Origin: NZ13-RE01 sp049718665
Lineage (GTDB): Bacteria; Dictyoglomota; Dictyoglomia; Dictyoglomales; Dictyoglomaceae
Direction: 5' to 3'
NCBI GenBank assembly: GCA_049718665.1
Contig: JBNARO010000027.1
Coordinates: 1 to 27,393 of the forward strand
DNA: 27,393 bases
This document shows, in pieces, positions 14,919 through 23,810 of this stretch; the first letter of the stretch is position 1, and the number at the start of each line of letters is the position of its first letter. The position numbers and the translations under genes were made by a program. The notes below the pieces were generated by a model. The model saw nothing but the letters and a program-made list of their open reading frames with translations. It had not been told where the DNA came from and ran no database searches.

Positions 14919-15400
14919 ACTGTGATCTCAATGTTTTTTAGCCATAATTCTCCATTAGCTTCTTTTTCTAACCTTATTTCTATCTTATTGGTAAAGCCTT
15001 TTAACCAATACGAGGTTATATCAAAAGAGGGTGAAATATAAATATTGCTACCTATATCCCATCCCCGCACTATACTTTTATCATTTACCAATATTTCAAT
15101 TGGAGTCCAATTTCCTGTATATGGGAGAAGAGGTGACATTATAGTAATTTTTAAAATAACTCGGATAGGAATTAAATCTTTACTTACTGGAGTATATATT
15201 TTTAAAAAGCTCTCAGGTCTCACAAGAGCTAAATGATAAGTCCCATTTTCCCTCTCTCTTCTTACCCCTTTTGATATTTCATATACTAAGTTTCCTAAAA
15301 AATTTTCTTTAGAAAAATCTAAATAATATATATCCTTTGCTATTCCTAAGTTAAGAATCAACAAAATAAGAAAAGAAATAACAATAAATTTTCTATTCAT
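14906..15400 (-). CDS. Small secreted protein with signal peptide, unknown function
   Basis: The 164-residue product begins with a classic signal peptide: MNRK, a hydrophobic core FIVISFLILLILNLGI, and a likely cleavage after Ala21 (GIA before KD). The mature part is about 140 residues and alternates beta-prone and polar stretches (ILKITIMSPLLPYTG, IEILVNDKSIVRGWDIG, NKIEIRLEKEANGELWLKNIEITV). This suggests a compact beta-sandwich of the carbohydrate-binding or galactose-binding type, but that is impression only. There is no lipobox and no catalytic motif. The start is firm (AAAAGGAGGG about 9 nt upstream). It begins 19 nt after xerC and ends the long minus-strand operon, where Firmicutes often have hslV. 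Confidence 0.75.
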   Translation of the reverse strand: MNRKFIVISFLILLILNLGIAKDIYYLDFSKENFLGNLVYEISKGVRRERENGTYHLALVRPESFLKIYTPVSKDLIPIRVILKITIMSPLLPYTGNWTPIEILVNDKSIVRGWDIGSNIYISPSFDITSYWLKGFTNKIEIRLEKEANGELWLKNIEITVYER

Positions 15401-15419
15401 GAATAAACCCTCCTTTTAA

Positions 15420-16304
15420 TCATTCTTTAGTAGCACGAGGATGAGAATTTATATATATCCTCTGAATTTGCTCCTTGGTTAGATGAGTATAGATTTGAGT
15501 GGTTGAGATTCTAACATGTCCCAAAAGTTCCTGGACAGATCTTAAATCTGCTCCTCCTTCCAAAAGATGAGTAGCAAAGGTATGTCTTAAAGTATGAGGA
15601 GTAAATTTCTTTTTCAAAATCTTAGAATACTTAGAAATAATTAATCTTACCCCTCTATCAGATAAAGGCTTACCTTTAGCATTGAGAAAGAAAATATTAG
15701 TTTCTTCTTTTAGAAGTTTTGGTCTAACCCTTTCATAATAAAGCCTTAAAATTTCTAAGGTTTTTTCTCCTAAAACCACAATTCTTTCTCGAGATCTTTT
15801 TCCAAAAACCTTTATTTCTCCTAACTCCCAATTAATATCCTTATCTTTAATTTTTACAAGTTCCCCTACTCTAATTCCTGTAGCATACAGAGTCTCTATA
15901 ATAGCCCTATCCCTTATTTCTAAGATCTTTCCAAAGGATGGTATTGATAAAAGTCTATTTACTTCTTCTTGAGAAAGAAAGTTGGGAAGTCTTTTCTCTA
16001 TTTTAGGTGTAGAAAGATATATTGATAAATCTTCTTTAATCTTATCAGATCTAAGAAGATATGTTAAAAAACTTCTAAGACTTATTATTTTTCTCGCAAG
16101 AGTTGTCCTTTTATATCCTTTTTGAGATAAATAATGTAAAAAACTTCGAAAAGTTTTTTTGTTATTAAAATTAAGTCTGTTTTTTTTACAAAAATTACAA
16201 AAATCTATAAGATCTATTCTATAACTCCTTATAGTATTTTCCGAATAATTTTTCTCAAATCTTAGATAATTTAAGAACTCCTTTATTTCTTCTAAAAGTT
16301 TCAT
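15420..16304 (-). CDS. xerC: XerC/XerD-type tyrosine recombinase
   Basis: This is a site-specific recombinase expected to resolve chromosome dimers at a dif site. An N-terminal SAM-like core-binding domain (EEIKEFLNYLRFEKNYSENTIRSY) precedes the catalytic domain. All active residues are visible (numbered from ATG 16304): Arg145 (ATGIRVGEL), Lys169 (FGKRSRER), His237 and Arg240 (HTLRHTFATHLLEGG), His263 (LGHVRISTTQ) and nucleophile Tyr272 (IYTHL). The product is 294 residues, normal for XerC/D. I start at ATG 16304, one base after the trmFO stop; a TTG at 16316 lies inside trmFO and leaves no room for the AAAGG. Position after topA-trmFO matches xerC/codV of Firmicutes. Whether it works alone or with a partner cannot be told here. 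Confidence 0.92.
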   Translation of the reverse strand: MKLLEEIKEFLNYLRFEKNYSENTIRSYRIDLIDFCNFCKKNRLNFNNKKTFRSFLHYLSQKGYKRTTLARKIISLRSFLTYLLRSDKIKEDLSIYLSTPKIEKRLPNFLSQEEVNRLLSIPSFGKILEIRDRAIIETLYATGIRVGELVKIKDKDINWELGEIKVFGKRSRERIVVLGEKTLEILRLYYERVRPKLLKEETNIFFLNAKGKPLSDRGVRLIISKYSKILKKKFTPHTLRHTFATHLLEGGADLRSVQELLGHVRISTTQIYTHLTKEQIQRIYINSHPRATKE

Positions 16305-16305
16305 A

Positions 16306-17622
16306 TCAAATATCAAACCTTTTTATTATATCACGAAGAGACTCCAAAGATCTTTTCGCCATAATCTCATGTTTTACTTTCTTATTCTTTATAGTGGGTT
16401 TATCCAAAGGAGGCAATATTCCAAAATTGGCATTCATAGGTTGATAATCCTTTATAGGAGTAGAGGAAGAAACATAGGATAAAAGGGCACCAATCATGGT
16501 CTCTGGAGGGAAAATTATTAGAGGCTTGCTCTTTATTAATCTGTAGGCATTAATTCCTGCAACAATCCCCATACTTGCAGATTCCATATATCCTTCTACT
16601 CCAATAATTTGTCCCGCAAAAAATATTCTTTTATCTTTTTTAAATTGGAGGGTAGGTTCTAAAAATCGTGGAGCATAAAAATAAGTATTTCTATGCACTA
16701 CTCCATATCTAACAAACTCCGCTCTTTCTAATCCTGGTATCATACGAAAAATTCTTTTCTGCTCAAGCCATCTTAAACGAGTTTGAAATCCTACAAGACT
16801 GTAAAGAGTTTTATATTTATTCTCAGGTCTCAATTGAACCACAGCATATGGTTCCTTTCCTGTTCTTGGATCAGGAAGTCCTACAGGTCTCATTGGTCCA
16901 AATCTTAAAGTATTAATTCCTCTTTTTGCCATGACCTCAATGGGAAGACATCCTTCAAAAAATCTCTCTTCTCCTGGAAAATGAGACTCTACAACCTCAG
17001 CTTTTACTAATTCCTCTACAAATCTTTTATACTCTTCCTCATTTAAAGGAGCATTAAGATATTCCTCTTCTCCTTTTCCATAACGAGATGCATAATATAA
17101 TTTTTCATAATTAAGAGAATCTGCAGAAACTATTGGAGAAACTGCATCATAAAAGTATAAAAATTCAGTATCTAAAATATCTTGAAGTCTTTTGGCAAAA
17201 TCATCAGAGGTTAAAGGACCCGTTGCAATGATAACAATTCCTTCTTTTGGAATGTCCTTTACTTCTTCTCTAATTATAGTCACATACGGATTTTGAGAAA
17301 GAACCTCTTCTACTCTCTTTGAGAAAAGTTCCCTATCTACAACCAAAGCAATTCCTGCTGGGATTTGAGTTTCATCTGCTACTCTTAGGAGTAAAGAATC
17401 TAAAAGCCTCATCTCTTCCTTTAACAATCCTACCGCATTAGTTAATTCTTTGGATTTAAAAGAATTACTGCATACAAGCTCTGCTAAGTAGCCAGTCTTA
17501 TGAACTGGTGTCATTACTATTGGTCTCATCTCATAAATTTCCACAGGGATCTTTCTTTTGGAAAGTTGCCACGCTGCTTCACAACCTGCAAGTCCTCCAC
17601 CAATAATTTTCACAGGGATCAT
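16306..17622 (-). CDS. trmFO: Methylenetetrahydrofolate-tRNA-(uracil-54) methyltransferase TrmFO
   Basis: TrmFO makes 5-methyluridine (ribothymidine) at position 54 of tRNA, using methylenetetrahydrofolate and FAD. The FAD-binding fingerprint GGGLAGCEAA lies at residues 8-17. The family block CSNSFKSKELTNAVGLLKEEM begins at Cys51, and a second conserved Cys225 is in FFEGCLPIEVMAKRG. These correspond to the two functionally important cysteines of B. subtilis TrmFO. At 438 residues it is much shorter than the related MnmG/GidA. The start overlaps the topA stop as ATGA. One-carbon units from the neighbouring glycine cleavage operon could feed its folate cofactor, though the two operons are separate. 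Confidence 0.96.
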   Translation of the reverse strand: MIPVKIIGGGLAGCEAAWQLSKRKIPVEIYEMRPIVMTPVHKTGYLAELVCSNSFKSKELTNAVGLLKEEMRLLDSLLLRVADETQIPAGIALVVDRELFSKRVEEVLSQNPYVTIIREEVKDIPKEGIVIIATGPLTSDDFAKRLQDILDTEFLYFYDAVSPIVSADSLNYEKLYYASRYGKGEEEYLNAPLNEEEYKRFVEELVKAEVVESHFPGEERFFEGCLPIEVMAKRGINTLRFGPMRPVGLPDPRTGKEPYAVVQLRPENKYKTLYSLVGFQTRLRWLEQKRIFRMIPGLERAEFVRYGVVHRNTYFYAPRFLEPTLQFKKDKRIFFAGQIIGVEGYMESASMGIVAGINAYRLIKSKPLIIFPPETMIGALLSYVSSSTPIKDYQPMNANFGILPPLDKPTIKNKKVKHEIMAKRSLESLRDIIKRFDI

Positions 17623-19703
17623 GTCCTTTTTCCCCTCTTAGTCCAAATGATATAATTGCAAGATGGACTTGAGCATTTTAAAAAGTTCTTACCTTTAAGA
17701 AGAATATTTCCACATTTTGGACATTTTTTATCTATAGGTTCATAGATGGAGGCAAAGGAACATTCAGGATATTTACTACATCCCCAAAATTCATTGTTTT
17801 TCCCATTTTTCTTTGCTCTTTTCTTATAAACCTCTGCTCCACATAAAGGACATGGTCCCTTTGCAACTTCTGGTACTCCCAATATATATTTACATTTTGG
17901 ATAATTAGAACATGCATAAAATTTTCCATACTTATTTTCTCTCAAAAGTAAGGGACTCCCACATTCGGGACAAAATTTTTCTGTCTTCTCAGCTATAGAA
18001 ATTTTTTTTGTTTCTTCATATGCCTTTTCCAGTTCTTCCTTAAAGGCAGGATAAAACTTGTAAAGAACTCCCTCCCAATTCATTTTTCCTTCCTCTATCT
18101 TATCTAAATCTTCCTCCATATTTGCTGTAAATTTTACATCAATAAGATGAGGGAATTTTTTTACCAAAAGGTCATTAACAATCCTTCCCAAGGTAGTTGG
18201 GACTAAAAATTTTTCTTTTAATTCTACGTATCTTCTTTCCTTAAGGGTAGATATTATAACCGCGTAGGTGCTGGGTCTTCCAATACCATTTTTTTCTAAG
18301 GTTTTTACTAAAGTTGCTTCAGTATATCTTGAAGGAGGTTGGGTAAAGAATTGTTTTGGCTCCAGTTTATTTAAAATTAATCTTTGATTTAATTCCAAAG
18401 GGAAAGGAAGAATAGTTTCTTCTTCCTCATCGTCTTTATATAAAATTAAATATCCTGGAAACTTTAATGTCTTTCCCTTTACTTTAAAGAGATAATCCCC
18501 TGCAGAAATTTCTACTTCCAATACATCGTAGACAGCAGATGCCATCTGACTTGCCAAAAATCTCTCCCATATTAAAGAATATAGCTTATATTGATCAGAG
18601 GTTAAGTAATTCTTTACATTCTCTGGAGTTCTATATAAAGAAGTGGGACGAATAGCTTCATGAGCTCCTTGAACTCCCAATCTTTTCTTTTCTCTTCTCT
18701 CTTTTCCTAAATACTCCTTTCCATACCTCTCCCTTATAAACTTTTCTGCCTCATCTCTTGCCTCTTCCGCCACTCTTGTGGAGTCTGTTCTCATATAAGT
18801 TATTAATCCTATCCTTTCATCTCCAATATCTATTCCTTCATATAAACTTTGAGCAATTCTCATAGTTTTTTCTACAGAAAATCCAAATCTTCTTCCAGCC
18901 TCTTGTTGCATAGTGCTTGTTATAAAAGGAAAGGGAGGAGACTTCTTTTCCTCTTTTGGAATGAGATTTTTAACTATAAATTCTTTATCCTTAAGCTCCT
19001 TAACTATTTTATTTGCAGATTCGAAATTTTCTATTTTTATCTCTTTATCCTTAAAAGAAATTAATCTTGCAATTAATTCTTTTTTCTTATGTTCATTAGT
19101 TAGGTAAGCAAAAATTTGCCAATATTCTTCAGGGATAAAATTCTCGATCTCTTTTTCTCTTTCACAGATAAGTCTTAAGGCAACAGATTGAACCCTTCCT
19201 GCAGAAAGACCTCTTCTTACTTTATTCCATAAAAATGGACTTAATTCATAACCTACAATTCTATCTAAAATTCTTCTGGTTTGTTGGGCATTTATCTTAT
19301 TCCAGTCTAATTTTCGTGGAGATTCCAAAGCAAGCTTAATTGCCCTTGGAGTAATCTCATGAAATTCAATCCTTGAATATTTATCCTCTTTAAGTCCCAA
19401 AACTTCAGTAATATGCCATGCAATAGCCTCTCCTTCCCTATCAGGATCTGTAGCTAAATATAGATGTTCCGCAGATTTTACCATTTTTTTCAAGGTTTTA
19501 ATTATCTCTTCCTTTCCTGGAAGAATTTCATATATAGGTTTAAATTTCTCTTCAATTTTAATTCCCATTTCCTTTTCAGGAAGATCCCTTACATGTCCAT
19601 AAGAAGCTACTACTTTAAAATCCTCTCCAAGAATTTTCTCAATAGTTTTTGCCTTAGCGGGAGATTCTACTATAACTATCTTTTTATTATTCTTCATTCT
19701 CAT
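17619..19703 (-). CDS. topA: DNA topoisomerase I (type IA)
   Basis: Type IA topoisomerase relaxes negative supercoils behind transcription. An N-terminal Toprim domain begins with IVESPAKAKTIEKIL and has the acidic DPDREGEAIAWH. The gate domains carry the active tyrosine, Tyr303, in GLITYMRTDST. GIGRPSTYAVIISTL follows at about residue 470. The C-terminus holds three consecutive four-cysteine zinc ribbons (CPECGSPL...CSNYPKC, CPLCGAEV...CSKYPEC, CPKCGNIL...CSSPSC). The 694 residues are typical. It is not a reverse gyrase: there is no helicase domain. GGAG (19707-19710) fits either the ATG at 19703, which overlaps the dprA stop, or a second ATG at 19697. Confidence 0.97.
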   Translation of the reverse strand: MRMKNNKKIVIVESPAKAKTIEKILGEDFKVVASYGHVRDLPEKEMGIKIEEKFKPIYEILPGKEEIIKTLKKMVKSAEHLYLATDPDREGEAIAWHITEVLGLKEDKYSRIEFHEITPRAIKLALESPRKLDWNKINAQQTRRILDRIVGYELSPFLWNKVRRGLSAGRVQSVALRLICEREKEIENFIPEEYWQIFAYLTNEHKKKELIARLISFKDKEIKIENFESANKIVKELKDKEFIVKNLIPKEEKKSPPFPFITSTMQQEAGRRFGFSVEKTMRIAQSLYEGIDIGDERIGLITYMRTDSTRVAEEARDEAEKFIRERYGKEYLGKERREKKRLGVQGAHEAIRPTSLYRTPENVKNYLTSDQYKLYSLIWERFLASQMASAVYDVLEVEISAGDYLFKVKGKTLKFPGYLILYKDDEEEETILPFPLELNQRLILNKLEPKQFFTQPPSRYTEATLVKTLEKNGIGRPSTYAVIISTLKERRYVELKEKFLVPTTLGRIVNDLLVKKFPHLIDVKFTANMEEDLDKIEEGKMNWEGVLYKFYPAFKEELEKAYEETKKISIAEKTEKFCPECGSPLLLRENKYGKFYACSNYPKCKYILGVPEVAKGPCPLCGAEVYKKRAKKNGKNNEFWGCSKYPECSFASIYEPIDKKCPKCGNILLKGKNFLKCSSPSCNYIIWTKRGKRT

Positions 19704-20785
19704 ACACTCCTTTTTGCATACCTTTGCCCCGGATATTCTTCTATAAGTCCTTTACTTTGTAAAGATATTAATATAAACATTAACCGTGAAATAGGCATTC
19801 TTACCTCATACATAATATCTTCAATAAATATAGGTTCAAAAGATAATTTTTGCAATACCATCTCCTCTTCAGAAGTCAAATCAATTTCTTTTTTCTCTTC
19901 TATAATATAGGGAATATTAAATTCCTCCAATATATCTTTTATATCTAAAACCATTTTTGCCCCATCTTGGATTAACTTATTTGTTCCCTGACTCTTAGAA
20001 TCTGTTAATCTTCCTGGTATAGCAAAAACTTCCCTTCCTTGATCCAAAGCAAAGCTTGCAGTAATTAATGCTCCACTTTTTCCCCCAGCTTCAACTACTA
20101 AAACCCCTTGAGATATTCCACTTATGATTCTATTTCTTTGGGGAAAAGTATAATAAGAAGGTTTTGTTCCTAAGGGATATTCAGAGATTAAAGCTCCGTT
20201 TTCTCTAATTTTCTCTGCCAATAATTTATTATCCTTAGGATATATATGATCTAAACTACTTCCAAGAACAGCCCAAGTCTTTCCTCCCTCTAAAGCTCCC
20301 TTATGGGCAAAAGTATCAATTCCATAGGCAAGTCCACTTACAATAATAAACCCAAGCCTTGCAAGCTCCTTTGCGAAGTTTTCTGCAATCTTTATCCCGT
20401 AAGAGGTAGGTCTCCTTGTTCCCACAATAGCAAAAAATTTTTCTCCTTCTAAGTCTCCTTGATATAAAAGATAAAGTGGTGGATTTTTTATCTCTTTTAA
20501 AAGAGAAGGATAATCTTTATCTCCTAAAACAGTCATTTTTATATTTCTCTTAATTACTTCCTCCCATAACTTTTCCCAAGAGTTTTTCCTTCTAAAGACT
20601 AAAAATTCTTGAATTATAGCAGAAGAAGAGAAAATATTAAGAAGCTCTTTATCAGGAAGGAGAAATAGATCTTTAATTTGAACAAAGCCCTTCCACTCTC
20701 CCCATCTCCTAAATAATGGAGAGAAAAAACTTAATGCATATAAATAAGGCTTATCTTCCTCTGAAAAAGTATTATTGTAAAACAA
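19700..20785 (-). CDS. dprA: DNA processing protein DprA (Smf)
   Basis: DprA protects incoming single-stranded DNA during natural transformation and loads RecA on it. The Rossmann-like core is clear: GTRRPTSYGIKIAENFAKEL, FIIVSGLAYGIDTFAHKGAL, YPLGTKPSYYTFPQRNRIISG, VVEAGGKSGALITASFALDQGR and FAIPGRLTDSKSQGTN. A C-terminal winged-helix-like segment (about residues 300-355) follows. The length of 361 residues is standard. The only start giving a full N-terminus is TTG at 20785, two bases after the comM stop and with no good Shine-Dalgarno. The next Met is about 70 residues in. Together with comM just upstream it suggests a DNA-uptake capability. Confidence 0.94.
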   Translation of the reverse strand: MFYNNTFSEEDKPYLYALSFFSPLFRRWGEWKGFVQIKDLFLLPDKELLNIFSSSAIIQEFLVFRRKNSWEKLWEEVIKRNIKMTVLGDKDYPSLLKEIKNPPLYLLYQGDLEGEKFFAIVGTRRPTSYGIKIAENFAKELARLGFIIVSGLAYGIDTFAHKGALEGGKTWAVLGSSLDHIYPKDNKLLAEKIRENGALISEYPLGTKPSYYTFPQRNRIISGISQGVLVVEAGGKSGALITASFALDQGREVFAIPGRLTDSKSQGTNKLIQDGAKMVLDIKDILEEFNIPYIIEEKKEIDLTSEEEMVLQKLSFEPIFIEDIMYEVRMPISRLMFILISLQSKGLIEEYPGQRYAKRSV

Positions 20786-20787
20786 TT

Positions 20788-22302
20788 TTATAATATAAAC
20801 TCTTCAAGTCCTCTATAAGAAACTGCTTCTGCTATATGTTCCACTTTTATATTCTCGCTTTCCTCTAAATCCGCAATAGTTCTTGAAACTTTAATTATCC
20901 TATCAAGTCCCCTTAAGGATAGTTTCATCTTGTCTACTAAATTTTCTAAAAAGTTCCTCACTTCAGGAGATAGTGGGCAATATTTTTTAATAAGTTTTGG
21001 AGTCATTTGAGAATTAGTAAAGATTTTATCTCTTTTGAATCTTTCTTCCTGAATTTTTCTTGCTCTTTCCACCCTTTTTCTTATCTCTTCAGAACTTTTT
21101 CCTTTTGTTTCTTGAAAGATTTTTTCTTTTTCTACTCTTCCCACATATATTCTCAAATCAAACCTATCAAGAAGAGGTCCCGATATTTTACTCCAATAGT
21201 TTCTTACCTCATAAGGTGAACAAGTGCATTCTTTCTCTTTGTCACCAAAATACCCACATTTACAAGGATTCATTGCAGAGATAAGAATAAATTGAGCAGG
21301 ATAAGAAACAGTATATTTAGAGCGAGATATTATTACTCTTCCTTCTTCTAAGGGTTGCCTTAAAGCTTCCAGTACATCCCTCCTAAATTCAGGAAGTTCA
21401 TCTAAGAATAAAACTCCCCTATGGGCAAGGCTCACTTCTCCTACTTGGGGAGTTGATCCTCCTCCTAAAAGTCCTGCATAAGAAATAGTATGATGAGGAT
21501 TTCTAAAAGGTCTTTTTTGTATGAGATATTCGTCTTTTAATAGTCCTGCTATACTATATATTTGGGTTACTTCAAAAGCCTCCTCATATGTTAATGGGGG
21601 AAGAATAGAAGGAAGAGATCTTGCAAGAAGGGTTTTTCCAGTTCCAGGAGGTCCCACTAAGAGAACATTATGCCCTCCTCCTGCAGAAATCTCCAAAACT
21701 CTTTTTGCTACTTCTTGCCCTTTTATTATAGAAAAATCCTCATCAAAATATGGTTTATACTCAGGAATCTTGAATTCTAAAGGAGATATCTCTATTTCTC
21801 CACTTAAGAAGTTCAAAACCTGAGTGAGATTTTCCACAGGATATATTTCAATATCTTTTACCAAGCCACATTCCATCTTGTTTTCCTTAGGAATAATAAT
21901 CTTTTTAAATCCTTTATTCTTAAGTCCCCAAACTAAGGGTAATAATCCTTTCCCTTTTCTAATTCTTCCATCCAAAGCTAATTCTCCCAAAAAAGCAATG
22001 TCATCAAAATCAATATTTAAATTAAATTGGGCAGATAAAATTCCTATAGCAATGGGTAAGTCAAGCAAGGAACTATCTTTTCTTAGATCTGCAGGAGCAA
22101 GATTAACAGTTATCCTTTTTAAAGGAAATTCAATATTACTATTTTTTATAGCAGATCTTACTCTTTCTTTCGCTTCTTGGATTGCTTGTTCTGCTAATCC
22201 TACAATGTTAAAACTGGGAACTCCAGAGGAAAGGTCAACTTCTACTTCTACTTTATAACAAGATAATCCTACTAAAACTCCTGAGAAAACTTTAGAAAGC
22301 AT
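20788..22302 (-). CDS. comM: YifB/ComM-family AAA+ ATPase (Mg chelatase-like)
   Basis: ComM is a hexameric helicase that promotes branch migration of heteroduplex during natural transformation. An N-terminal Lon-protease-like fold without a working protease (FNIVGLAEQAIQEAKERVRSA, VNLAPADLRKDSSLLDLPIAIGIL) precedes the AAA+ domain. Walker A GPPGTGK is at 217-223 and Walker B-like FLDELPEF follows. AMNPCKCGYFGD with paired cysteines and the sensor region GPLLDRFDLRIYV follow, then the C-terminal Mg-chelatase-like helical domain. The length (504) is normal. It overlaps yraN by 11 nt. In metal chelatases this ATPase would sit near cobN or chlH partners; none is present, and dprA is the neighbour. 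Confidence 0.94.
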   Translation of the reverse strand: MLSKVFSGVLVGLSCYKVEVEVDLSSGVPSFNIVGLAEQAIQEAKERVRSAIKNSNIEFPLKRITVNLAPADLRKDSSLLDLPIAIGILSAQFNLNIDFDDIAFLGELALDGRIRKGKGLLPLVWGLKNKGFKKIIIPKENKMECGLVKDIEIYPVENLTQVLNFLSGEIEISPLEFKIPEYKPYFDEDFSIIKGQEVAKRVLEISAGGGHNVLLVGPPGTGKTLLARSLPSILPPLTYEEAFEVTQIYSIAGLLKDEYLIQKRPFRNPHHTISYAGLLGGGSTPQVGEVSLAHRGVLFLDELPEFRRDVLEALRQPLEEGRVIISRSKYTVSYPAQFILISAMNPCKCGYFGDKEKECTCSPYEVRNYWSKISGPLLDRFDLRIYVGRVEKEKIFQETKGKSSEEIRKRVERARKIQEERFKRDKIFTNSQMTPKLIKKYCPLSPEVRNFLENLVDKMKLSLRGLDRIIKVSRTIADLEESENIKVEHIAEAVSYRGLEEFIL

Positions 22303-22648
22303 TAGGTATATGCTCCCAAGATGAAATTTTATTATCCTTGTCTAATATTATAGAAAAAACGTCAAATCTAACCTGTAAAGATTTATTTTTAATCTTAGCT
22401 AAGTAATAATCTGCTATAAATCTAATTTTTTCTTGTTTTCTTTCATCTACAGCTTCTATAGGCTCTCCAAACTTTAAAGATTTTCTTGTTTTCACTTCTA
22501 TGAAAATTAAAAGATTCTTTTTCTTCACAATTAAATCGATTTCTCCAAAATGAGTCCTATAATTTCTTTCACAGATCTCAAAACCTTTTTTCTTAAAATA
22601 ATCCAATGCAAACTCTTCTCCAATCTTACCTAATTCTTTTTTATTCAT
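22292..22648 (-). CDS. YraN/UPF0102-family protein (nuclease-like fold)
   Basis: This is a small conserved protein of 118 residues with a Holliday-junction-resolvase-like restriction-endonuclease fold. The family pattern is GEEFALDYFKKKGFEICERN, then GEIDLIVKKKN and FIEVKTRKS, which supplies the acidic and Glu-x-Lys residues of such active sites. The physiological role is not established; association with DNA uptake and repair genes is recurrent. It starts on the last base of rnhB (1-nt overlap) and runs 11 nt into comM. This order, rnhB-yraN-comM-dprA-topA, is widely conserved in bacteria. Confidence 0.93.
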   Translation of the reverse strand: MNKKELGKIGEEFALDYFKKKGFEICERNYRTHFGEIDLIVKKKNLLIFIEVKTRKSLKFGEPIEAVDERKQEKIRFIADYYLAKIKNKSLQVRFDVFSIILDKDNKISSWEHIPNAF

Positions 22649-23259
22649 TATATCAATTTGAAGGTTTTTCTATGAATTTCTGATGGACCATAATTGATTA
22701 TATTTTTCCTATGCTCTTTCGTAGGATACCCTTTATGTTTTTTAAATCCATAAAGAGGATATTTTTTATCCAAATTTTCCATAAATTCATCTCTTAAAAC
22801 CTTTGCTACTATGGATGCTCCAGATATACTTTTACATGATCTATCTCCTTTAACAATTGCTTCCTGAGGAATATCTAAGTCTGGAATTATTCTGTTTCCA
22901 TCTATTAAAATATATTCTGGTTTCACAACTAAATTTTGAATAGCTCTTTTCATAGCTAATAATGTTGCCTTAAGAATCCCTAATTTTTCAATTTCCTCCA
23001 CATCTGCATATCCATAACTCCAAGATATAGCCCTTTCTTTTATTAATAAAAATAATTCCTTTCTCTCCTTTGGAGTAAGAAGCTTAGAATCTTTCAAGGG
23101 TAAAGAGGAGAAGGGAAAAAGAATTACAGCTCCAGCAAAAACAGGACCCGCTAATGCTCCTCTTCCTGCCTCATCTACTCCTGCAATAATCTTATATTTT
23201 TGCCAAAGCTGTAACTCCTTATTCTCTAATGAACTATCTGAATTCTTTGAGGAGGCCAT
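22648..23259 (-). CDS. rnhB: Ribonuclease HII
   Basis: RNase HII removes ribonucleotides misincorporated in DNA and RNA of RNA-DNA hybrids. The signature is GVDEAGRGALAGPVFAGAVIL (metal-binding Asp29-Glu30 from the chosen start), then LIDGNRIIPDL with the third acidic residue, and GDRSCKSISGASIVAKVLRDEFM with the fourth. The start is uncertain. I use the ATG at 23259, which gives 203 residues and overlaps lepB by 34 nt. An upstream TTG at 23310 would add an unlikely 17-residue extension wholly inside lepB. No strong Shine-Dalgarno is visible for either. Confidence 0.94.
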   Translation of the reverse strand: MASSKNSDSSLENKELQLWQKYKIIAGVDEAGRGALAGPVFAGAVILFPFSSLPLKDSKLLTPKERKELFLLIKERAISWSYGYADVEEIEKLGILKATLLAMKRAIQNLVVKPEYILIDGNRIIPDLDIPQEAIVKGDRSCKSISGASIVAKVLRDEFMENLDKKYPLYGFKKHKGYPTKEHRKNIINYGPSEIHRKTFKLI

Positions 23260-23810
23260 AATAATAAAATTGCTTTTCCTACAAGATTTTTTTTGGGAAC
23301 AAATCCCCAATATCTGCTATCTACACTCACAGGTCTATTATCTCCTAATACAAAATAACTATCCTTAGGAACTTTTACAGGTCCATAATTATCATCACTT
23401 TTTCTCTTTACATAATCCTCTTTAAGCAACTTCCCATTGACATACACATCTCCATGCTTTATCTCTACAGTATCACCAGGTAAACCTATAAGTCTTTTTA
23501 CATATTCTTTTGAAGGATCTAAAGGATACTTAAAAACTATAATCTCTCCCCTTGCAGGCTCCCTAAAATAATAAGGAATTCTAACCACTAAGACTGCTTC
23601 TCCATCATTTAAAGTAGGAATCATAGAACCTGTAGGGATATAAGAGATTTGTAATATAAAGCTTTTAATAAGAAAAGCTAAGATAAAAGCAAAAAGGATA
23701 GTTTCCACAAACTCATACCATTCTTTACCTTTTAATTCCTGCCTCTTTGCTAATAAAAATGATATTTTATCTTTAATCCAAAAAAAAGCCTCTTCTACCT
23801 TTTCCTTCAT
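23226..23810 (-). CDS. lepB: Signal peptidase I
   Basis: LepB cuts signal peptides from exported proteins at the outer face of the membrane. One membrane helix (about residues 33-54, FVETILFAFILAFLIKSFIL) leads into the catalytic Ser62 in SYIPTGSMIPTL. The general base is Lys105 in KEYVKRLIGLPGD, and box E GDNRPVSVDSRYWGFV is present. The 194 residues match the Gram-positive single-span type. The start overlaps the rplS stop (ATGA). The foldase at 3249 and the secreted protein at the end of this operon are obvious extracytoplasmic or exported neighbours. Confidence 0.96.
   Translation of the reverse strand: MKEKVEEAFFWIKDKISFLLAKRQELKGKEWYEFVETILFAFILAFLIKSFILQISYIPTGSMIPTLNDGEAVLVVRIPYYFREPARGEIIVFKYPLDPSKEYVKRLIGLPGDTVEIKHGDVYVNGKLLKEDYVKRKSDDNYGPVKVPKDSYFVLGDNRPVSVDSRYWGFVPKKNLVGKAILLLWPPQRIQIVH

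Noticed and set aside
15420..16304. Tyrosine recombinase as the integrase of a mobile element
   Set aside because: Length, full catalytic set, native composition and position after topA-trmFO fit a housekeeping XerC/D; no attachment repeats or phage genes adjoin it.
19464..19910. A 148-codon plus-strand frame opposite topA and dprA
   Set aside because: It spans two well-identified genes on the other strand, is full of Phe/Ser/Leu as expected for an antisense shadow, and has no ribosome-binding site.
21521..22258. Plus-strand frames of 100 and 144 codons opposite comM
   Set aside because: They are antisense to conserved ComM domains and show no family features.
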